From contig MU625065.1 of assembly GCA_025349905.2 (NCBI GenBank), positions 1 through 12,566 of the forward strand: 12,566 bases of DNA. The letters are read 5' to 3'. The position numbers and the translations under genes were made by a program. Source of the DNA: Blastocladiella britannica (Eukaryota > Blastocladiomycota > Blastocladiomycetes > Blastocladiales > Blastocladiaceae). Position 1 is the stretch's first letter. The number at the start of each line of letters is the position of its first letter. This document shows, piece after piece, positions 6,638 through 12,566 of the stretch. The notes beneath the pieces are model-generated. The model did no database searches, had not been told where the DNA came from, and saw only the letters and a list, made by a program, of their open reading frames with translations.

Positions 6638-9600
6638 ATGGCCAAACCTCGGAAATCCCAGCCGGCTACCAGCGCCGGTGCGTCCATGGCGGCCTCTGCC
6701 CCCATCTCCAACCCCTTTGCCGCGTTCAGCGGTGGACTGGACGCTGACCCGACCTCGACGTCAACGACTCCCACCGCCACGTCATCGACTATGGATGGAA
6801 CATCCGACGTTGCATGGCTCAACAATCTCTCCGACGCAGTCCCCGCCCAGCTGGCAGTGCTGCTGCGCTCGGTCGGCAAAAAGAAGAAGTCGGTCGTGTC
6901 CAAAGTCAAGGCGTTCGATGACCTGGTCGCGTTCCTGGACGCCAACCCGAGCGCGGCGGAGCACCTGGTCCACGTTCTCCCCGGGTTCTTGAACCGGTTC
7001 TTTCTGGATCCGGAAAAGCGCGTGCGCCGCATCGTCTTTGAGCTCCTGCTGCGCGTGGTTGACACCCACAAGAAGGCGCTGGCGCCGTATCTCAACGACC
7101 TCATTGCGCCCTGGATCCTTGCCCGATTCGACGCCGACGTGGGCGAGCTGGCTGTCGCGTCCTTTGAGGTAACCATGTTCTTTTTTCGGTCTTTAACTTG
7201 ACCATGCTAAACAAAAACACTTCAATTGAATCCAGGCCACCTTCTCGCAAAGCAAACGCGCCGCAGTCATAGCCCACTGCAAGGCGATCCTCGTCGCCCG
7301 CATTCGCGAGCTCTTGTGCGAAAAGTCACCCACCACCCTCTCGGACCCGCGATTCACGTCCGAACACGAAATGAACGCGGTCTTCACGCGCGCTACCGTC
7401 TCGGCCATCAAAAGTGTCTTTTTCCTGAAAGGTATGAAAACTCTTGTCCCCGAAATGAAGCAAACTAAACAAATGAAGAATAGGTTACTTTGACACGAGC
7501 GCCATCGCGGACGACGTGCGGCTGGCACGCAATATCCAGTCCGAATTCCCGGCGATTCGCTCTGCCATGACTGACTGGACCCTCAACCTGATCGCCGACC
7601 AAAAACCCGTCCCCTGGAAATCCGAGCTCCTGAACGCGGCCCTGACCGAGACCAACCCGCGCGTTGCCGCTGAAATGTGGCACGCAGTGCTCGCCACCCT
7701 CCAGCAGGACAAGGAATGGGCCGCCGCGTTGCACAAAGCGCAGCTCTCACGCCCGCTCGGCGACGCCCTCAAGTCTACCACCACACCCGTCTCTACGCTG
7801 GAGGCGCTCCCCGTCATTGTCAACACGACGACGGCGTCCATCCCCATGCTGATCAAGGCCAACGCACATGGCCTCAAGCAGGGGCTGCCTTCGCGCGACG
7901 TGGTCCGCGCGCGCTGGATGCTGCACCGCGACCTCCTGGTGATTCTGCGCTCGCGCCAGGGCGAATGGAAGGAGCTGTATTTGGAATGGACCAAGGATTT
8001 TGTCCTAGGTGCGTCGTGGTGCCGCGACGACGAGCGCCACCTCGGGCCTGGCGCAGAGGCTCTTTCATTTGCACCCCTCTTGTCGTCGTGCGAGCCCGAA
8101 CTGGTGCAGCTCCTGGGCACATCCATTGCCACTGTTCTGCCTGCTCGAGCAACTGCCATTGCTTCTCCACTTGGACCGGGATCGCTCGCTTCGCTGTGCT
8201 CTGCTCTGTGCGATCAGCTTGCCGAATCGTTTTCCCACAACGCGTTTTTGCTCGCTTCCGCTGTGGGATCGCCCCTGGCGGATATCTCTGGTCCGCTCTT
8301 TGCCGCGGCCATGACAGACTGCTCTGCTTGCGCTGAAGCCGCGGTCAAGCAATCATCGGCACTGGATGTTGCGCTTGTCCACGAAGCCATCGTCAACAGC
8401 AGCTACACTATCCCACCTCTCCTGGACGCACTCCCCTCGCCACCGCGCTCGTCTTCGTTCCTGACCCTGTACTTGCTCGACCACCACGATAATGCGGCTC
8501 TGGTCAAGTCCGCGCTTCGTGGCCACGTGGACGCCACACAGCTCATTCAGCTGATTATTGACCCGTCGCTTTCTCCCGACGTGGCCTGCAACATTGCGTG
8601 CTGCATGGGAACCGTCCGAGACGCCCAACTAGCCAAAATCGTGCTTCAATCCGCGACCGATGGCCAGTGGGAACAAGTGACCCTTGCCCTGGACCGCCAA
8701 GTCGCCGACGATCTCGTTGTACAGGCCCTGATGGACCACACTCGCGTGTCGCCCGATTCCTTTGCCCTGATTTTCACGCGGCTGGGCTCGCTAGTGGAAC
8801 TCTTGGCCTCTGTTTCCGTGCTCGCCCTCTTGGAATCGACTGGCGTACCCAGTGCCGAGCTTCAACGAGCTGCATTTGTGGATCTCTATGCCACAACGGA
8901 CCCAACCTCCCAAACGCCGTCCTCAGCCGATCGAGGCGCGGTTTTGGCAAAACTGTGCCGCGTGGATTGGAGCGCGCTCCCTCTCAACTTGAAATACGAG
9001 CCGGTGCTACGATTGATTTGTTTGCTCGGCGCACAGGCACCAGCCAGTGTAGCTGCTCTTATACTCAGCGAGTCCGTGCTGTCGGTTCTCTATGACTCGC
9101 TCTCGTCCCAAGAAACCGCGCCGTCGACGATGGCAGTGTACTCGCTCTATTGGCTCGCAACAAAATCGGTGCCGACCGTCAAGTGGCTGCTCCCGCATCT
9201 TCAAGAACACGCCGACGTCGGCTCGTCGTCGCGTCGCTTGCTGGCGGCCGTTATTGCCGCGGTGTCGTCCAAATTTGATTCCGTGTTACTTGACCAATAC
9301 TACGAGCAGTGGGCGCGCAAGGCACACGTCGACCTGTCGTACCTAATGCTTGCGGTCGCGTCCAACATCCGCCTCTCGAGCCCGCAGTTCTCGGCCGTAT
9401 TTGACACCTATGTGGCAGACCAAGACGATGCGGTGACGATGCCGGTTCGCGTGACCGTCGCTTGGGCACTGCAACGGGCCCTGCCCATCTCGCTCTCGGA
9501 CCAGTACGCGTGGCTCCTTATCGACGTGGAGGTGCCCGAGGACAACTGGTACGCTGGAGCCCTGATTGACCGGATCTTTTCGCTGGTGCCCCGGTTTGCA

Positions 9601-10869
9601 CTGGACGCGGACGAGGCCGAGCTCTTCTTTTCCAAGGCGATCGAGATCTGGGCCACATTCGAGCATCCATCGCCGATTCTGTGCGAGTTTGTCTCGAGCG
9701 CCCCCGCCAGCGCCGTCGCCGAGTCGATCCTGTGGAGCAAGCTGTGGCACTCGGACGTGGCGGTGGTGGTCGCCGGCTTTGACATTGCCCGCCGCCTCAT
9801 TGCACTTCGCGTACAAGAGCTCTCGCTTCAGCTGGAGGTGTCGCGAGAGACCCTGTCGATCTCGGGCGAGCTTCAAATCCCTGCGGCGCTTCTTGACCTT
9901 GCCAAGAACGTTCCCAACGCGGATCCGACGCGAGAGATCTCTTATTTGCTGACTTGGATTCTTGTTCTTTGTACGATATCCTTTTATATTTTGAAATTTT
10001 CGACTGCTCATAGACCGAACTAAAAACGTAATCGTCACTCAGCCCACCTGTCCAGCGCAACCTTGCAGCTCAAGACGTTTTTCTTAGAGTCGATCGACGT
10101 TGACCAGCTGATTGCTTTCGTGGCGGATATCTTTGGTCACGCTGACGCCCAAAAGCTCGATATTTGGGACGTGACAAGCATGGCGCCATCGGCCATTGCC
10201 CAGACGGGCACGTCGCAGCAGGATACGGAGCAAGCAGTGGTCCTGTTGGCGATGCACGTGTACCACCAGGTGCTGGCGTTCTGCCCGACGCACGCGCGAA
10301 ACTGGTTCAACCGGTGCCGCGACCGCCGGCTCAGCGGCGAGCTTGAAAAGCTGACGGAGCGCATGTTTTCGCCGGCACTGATTGATAAAGAGCTCGAGGC
10401 GGCCAAGGAGGACGTCCAGGACTTGACGGTGCAAGTGCAAAAGTCGTCGCAAGGCGCATCGGTGACTGCCACGTACCACTTGGACGACGCTAAGCTCGAA
10501 CTGGTCTTGACGCTGCCGCCGCAGTACCCGCTCCGCCAAGTGGCCATTGAGGGCGGCGAGCACAGCGTGGTGGGCGAGCGCGTGTGGCGCGCGTGGGTGC
10601 TCTCGTGCAAGTCGATTCTCGCGGTCCAGAACGCGTCCATCGCCGACTGCCTTCGCGCGTTCGCCAACAACCTGTCGGCGTTCCTCCGCGACGTTAACGA
10701 CCCGTGCGCTATTTGCTACAGCATCGTGGGCGTGACATGCAAGACGCTCCCCAACAAGCCGTGCCGGACCTGCAAGCAAAAGTTCCACAGCTCGTGCTTG
10801 TTGGCGTGGTTCAAGTCGTCCAGTGGCGCGCAGGGATCGACATGCCCACTCTGTCGTAGTGTTTGGTGA
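6638..10869 (+). CDS. LTN1: Listerin-type E3 ubiquitin ligase of ribosome-associated quality control, 4 exons
   Basis: Exons 6638-7168, 7236-7431, 7484-9970 and 10043-10869 join to 1346 codons plus TGA. Listerin ubiquitinates nascent chains stuck on 60S subunits after ribosome stalling, together with NEMF/Rqc2. After a low-complexity Ser/Thr/Ala-rich start (about residues 1-60), the listerin N-terminal HEAT domain is recognisable: KVKAFDDLVAFL, FLDPEKRVRRIVFELLLRVV and a PWILARFDADVGELAVASFE stretch. A long helical repeat region follows. The C-terminal part has an RWD-like domain (ATYHLDDAKLELVLTLPPQYPL) and ends in the diagnostic RING of the C4HC3 type: C1293, C1296, C1312, C1315, H1320, C1323, C1339 and C1342, with LPNKPCRTCKQKFHSSCL between. 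All eight metal ligands are present. At 1346 aa it is shorter than yeast Rkr1 (1562) and human LTN1 (1766), apparently because of a shorter middle. It is transcribed away from Rrp17. Confidence 0.93.
7169..7235 (+). other. Intron 1 of LTN1 (67 bp)
   Basis: GTAACC donor, GCTAAAC branch-like site near 7206, ATCCAG acceptor; phase 0. It joins VASFE to ATFSQSKRA, as expected for the listerin N-terminal domain (family pattern ASFxxxFP). Confidence 0.88.
7432..7483 (+). other. Intron 2 of LTN1 (52 bp)
   Basis: GTATGA donor, ACTAAAC branch-like site near 7464-7470, AATAG acceptor; phase 1. The splice forms a Gly codon (FFLK-G-YFDTSAIADDV). Confidence 0.87.
9971..10042 (+). other. Intron 3 of LTN1 (72 bp)
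   Basis: GTACGA donor, ACTAAAA near 10018 as a possible branch site, CTCAG acceptor; phase 1. It joins LLTWILVL to SHLSSATLQLK. An upstream AG at 10013-10014 would give the wrong frame. Without splicing the frame ends at TAA around 10021. Confidence 0.85.
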
Positions 10870-11287
10870 TTTTTAATAAATTTCCCATCAGTTTATTAAA
10901 TTTCCCATCGATATATCCCCTCTTTTGTACTTGCCCCTAATTAATACAAATATCATGCAAATTTCCCAGCACCCGCCTCGCCTTTTTTTTCTTTCTTTTA
11001 GCAATCGTTAATCGTTGCTACTCCAAAGACGTTAATTAATTAATTTCATAAATTTATATTTCGTTACTCGCTTTCGCTTTGAATCTACACGATTGCAAGT
11101 ACGTGCCTCGCCCCGCAATATACTCATTAACCATCTTCTTTCTCCTGCATCCTTCCCGAGCCGCACCGCGGCGAGTGTGTCACGGATCGATCAGCGATTA
11201 CAGTTTGACTGACTTGATTTAAAAATCATACACAGGCGGCACAAATAAAAAAACACTCGAAACCGATCCAACACTATCCAAATCAAA
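10870..11287. promoter_or_regulatory. AT-rich spacer: LTN1 3' end and RGS gene promoter
   Basis: No gene is visible in these 418 bp. AATAAA at 10875-10880, eight bases after the LTN1 stop, is a likely polyadenylation signal. Next come two copies of TAAATTTCCCATC (10877-10889 and 10897-10909) exactly 20 bp apart, then ATGCAAATTTCCCA at 10955-10968. Farther on are a pyrimidine run (CTTTTTTTTCTTTCTTTT, about 10980-10998), a direct repeat ATCGTTAATCGTT around 11005, and a TTAATTAATTAATT palindrome at about 11032-11045. The last 60 bp before the RGS ATG are A- and C-rich. No canonical TATA box can be assigned. Confidence 0.5.
10877..10909 (+). repeat. Direct repeat of TAAATTTCCCATC, 20-bp period
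   Basis: Two exact 13-bp copies (10877-10889 and 10897-10909) immediately follow the LTN1 stop and AATAAA. The core TTTCCCAT also occurs in the inverted-repeat element (961-968) and between eIF2B-epsilon and MNS1. Confidence 0.85.
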
Positions 11288-11776
11288 ATGGCGACTCAGG
11301 CATCCGGCCCCAACACTCCCATTCTCTCTGGCAAGACGGTCGGGGAAAAGCGCCTCACGTTCCAAGCGCTGCTGGCCAACGAGCTTGATGCGCCGTACAC
11401 ACTGGCGGCGTTTGAGGAATTTTTGCGAGTGCGGGAGCACTCGGAGGAGAATCTCGAGTTTCTGAACGCGATCAAAGCGTACCGCGCCACCGGCGGCCCG
11501 TGGGACAGCGCCGAGGCCAAGGCAGCGGTGGCTACCATTGTGCAGACATACGTCAACCCCGGATCGCCCAAGGAGGTGAACTGCCCCAACATTGTGCGCA
11601 AGAAGCTGCTGGAAGACGTCCAAGCTGCGGGCATGACGGATCCAGACGTGTTTACCGCCGCCGAAAACAAGACCCTGGAGCTCATGCGCCTCAGCTCGTT
11701 CCCCCACTTTGTCCGCTGGATCGAGGGGAAGGCCAACTCTCCGCAAGACCGCGTGCAGGGGGCGGGTGCCCAGTAA
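11288..11776 (+). CDS. Small stand-alone RGS-domain protein
   Basis: A single-exon frame of 162 codons plus TAA starts at the first ATG after an A-rich leader. Residues about 36-145 form one RGS (regulator of G-protein signalling) domain, which accelerates GTP hydrolysis by G-alpha subunits. Visible family marks are FEEFLRVREHSEENLEF (residues 42-58, with the Glu-Glu-Asn that contacts G-alpha), a VNCPN stretch near residue 98, the helix VFTAAENKTLELMRLSSFPHF (121-141) and the final FVRW. The position that is usually Trp after SEENxxF is Leu59 here. There are no DEP, PX or membrane segments, unlike yeast Sst2 or Rgs proteins, so targeting must rely on a partner or the short tails. The GTPase-activating role is inferred from the domain; the G-alpha partner is unknown. 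The gene lies downstream of LTN1 with a 418-bp spacer and the same strand. Confidence 0.82.
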   Translation: MATQASGPNTPILSGKTVGEKRLTFQALLANELDAPYTLAAFEEFLRVREHSEENLEFLNAIKAYRATGGPWDSAEAKAAVATIVQTYVNPGSPKEVNCPNIVRKKLLEDVQAAGMTDPDVFTAAENKTLELMRLSSFPHFVRWIEGKANSPQDRVQGAGAQ

Positions 11777-12079
11777 CACCTTTTTTGCTTTCACTTTGGT
11801 TCCCTATCTTTACTTTCGCGCTACCTCCTCTCCTTAATATTACTCTGGGCAGATGATTATAACTGCCGTGTTCAAATTAAATCGTTCTATATAGTATTTT
11901 ACTTTTTCGGTGGGAACCTGTGGCCGATCCGTACCGACCAAGTGATCTTATATGCGTCTCGCATTACGAGTTAACACATGGAAAAAGTTATGCCGTCGAG
12001 TTTGTGTCGTCAAGCTGTTTGCCAATTAAGCGGAGGAGCTCGACAGCGACTTGTTTGACTGCATAAATCGTGACTTGTA
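11777..12079. other. 3' flank of the RGS gene, no gene assigned
   Basis: This AT-rich stretch (about 300 bp) follows the RGS stop. It contains T-rich runs and an AAATTAAAT stretch but no exact AATAAA close to the stop, so the polyadenylation site is not clear. At 11988-12069 the minus strand reads as a short amphipathic frame ending in TAA, treated with the next block. Confidence 0.4.
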
Positions 12080-12460
12080 AGCAATGCGTCGGATGTCACC
12101 ATCGCCGTCTCGATGCCCCCCACCGTCTTCGCCGCTGGTGGTGCCAACCAGGTCGCGTGGGCGCCGCCTCCCTGCGTGGCTGTTGCAACAGACTGGTGGC
12201 GGGTCCCCAGCGCCATTCTTGCATCGTATTGACCTGACCGCGGTTGTGCATGAGCGCCTGCGCGTTGTGCACTGCCACGCAAAGTTGGCGACAATCTTGC
12301 TCCCCTCTGGGCGCGGGACCACTCACGTGCATGCTGAGAGCACGCCAGTTAGGGTGCTGCAAAATGCTCTCGTCGCTACCGCGTTCTTGCGGCTACCTAA
12401 AGTCCAGTTGGCCTGTCCGTCATAGTGGTCGTTGGTGTCTGTCATTTCCTTCCCTTTTCT
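11988..12460 (-). other. GC-rich block, possibly unresolved minus-strand exons
   Basis: About 12085-12430 is clearly more GC-rich than the AT-rich sequence before it, as exons are elsewhere in this window. On the minus strand there is a plausible start (MTDTNDHYDGQANWTL, ATG near 12445), an intron-like stretch with CCCTAAC then CTCAG near 12340, and a terminal frame AVKQVAVELLRLIGKQLDDT ending in TAA at 11988-11990, preceded by a TGCAG acceptor. I could not join these into one consistent model, and I recognise no family. A plus-strand frame at 12084-12425 is also open but has no recognisable content. This entry is a pointer, not a gene call. Confidence 0.2.
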
Positions 12461-12566
12461 GCCCCCTCTCCCAAATCCCAATCACCCAGGTGGACTGGGG
12501 CCCTTTCTGGTAGCGATGCTTCTTTTGCGTGTAACATTTCCTCATCTTATGCTCTTCTCATTTGTT

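Noticed and set aside
9343..10038. A 231-residue minus-strand frame opposite LTN1 exon 3.
   Set aside because: It overlaps LTN1 coding sequence and an intron, is basic and without recognisable domains, and is best seen as a shadow.
1673..10869. A possible translation-related gene cluster (eIF2B-epsilon, Rrp17, Listerin).
   Set aside because: The genes lie on different strands, are interrupted by the flagellar gene MNS1, and act at unrelated steps. In a dense genome three housekeeping genes of this kind can be neighbours by chance.
1..12566. CRISPR arrays, bacterial operon features, prophage genes, rRNA genes and toxin-antitoxin pairs.
   Set aside because: None seen. The only regular tandem repeat is coding and has no spacers, and all recognised genes are eukaryotic with spliceosomal introns.

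Overview
The window is nuclear DNA from a eukaryote with a compact, gene-dense, GC-rich genome. The best reading is a zoosporic (flagellated) fungus. Support for a eukaryote: five housekeeping or signalling genes of eukaryotic families, seven short GT-AG introns (51-72 bp) with CTAAC-type branch sites, and AT-rich spacers between GC-rich exons. Support for a flagellated lineage: a full-length MNS1 gene, which encodes a protein of the axonemal microtubule doublet lumen. The 29-residue ankyrin-like repeats (GHVDVLxWWRxSGL type) recall families expanded in Blastocladiomycota and chytrids. The phylum assignment is inference from remembered family features, not a search result.

Layout. Positions 1-771 (minus): the 5' part of an ankyrin-type repeat gene that runs off the left edge. 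Positions 901-1453: a non-autonomous-looking element with terminal inverted repeats. Positions 1673-3836 (plus, 3 exons): the catalytic epsilon subunit of eIF2B. Positions 3911-5436 (plus, 2 exons): MNS1. Positions 5505-6323 (minus, 2 exons): a nucleolar Rrp17/NOL12 protein, convergent with MNS1. Positions 6324-6637: a shared, divergent promoter region. Positions 6638-10869 (plus, 4 exons): Listerin (LTN1/RKR1), the RING E3 ligase of ribosome quality control. Positions 11288-11776 (plus, 1 exon): a small stand-alone RGS-domain protein. Positions 11777-12566: no recognisable gene, though a GC-rich block may hold unresolved minus-strand exons.

How the genes relate. eIF2B-epsilon (translation initiation), Rrp17 (pre-rRNA processing) and Listerin (nascent-chain ubiquitination on stalled 60S subunits) are all translation-related, but nothing suggests an operon or a dedicated system; they look like ordinary neighbours in a dense genome. 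Exon boundaries were assigned by reading frame, splice consensus and agreement with conserved family motifs, so they are models rather than transcript evidence. I found no convincing previously undescribed system. The points most worth checking are the inverted-repeat element, the dimeric ankyrin array, a TTTCCCA motif enriched in spacers, and the unresolved right end.
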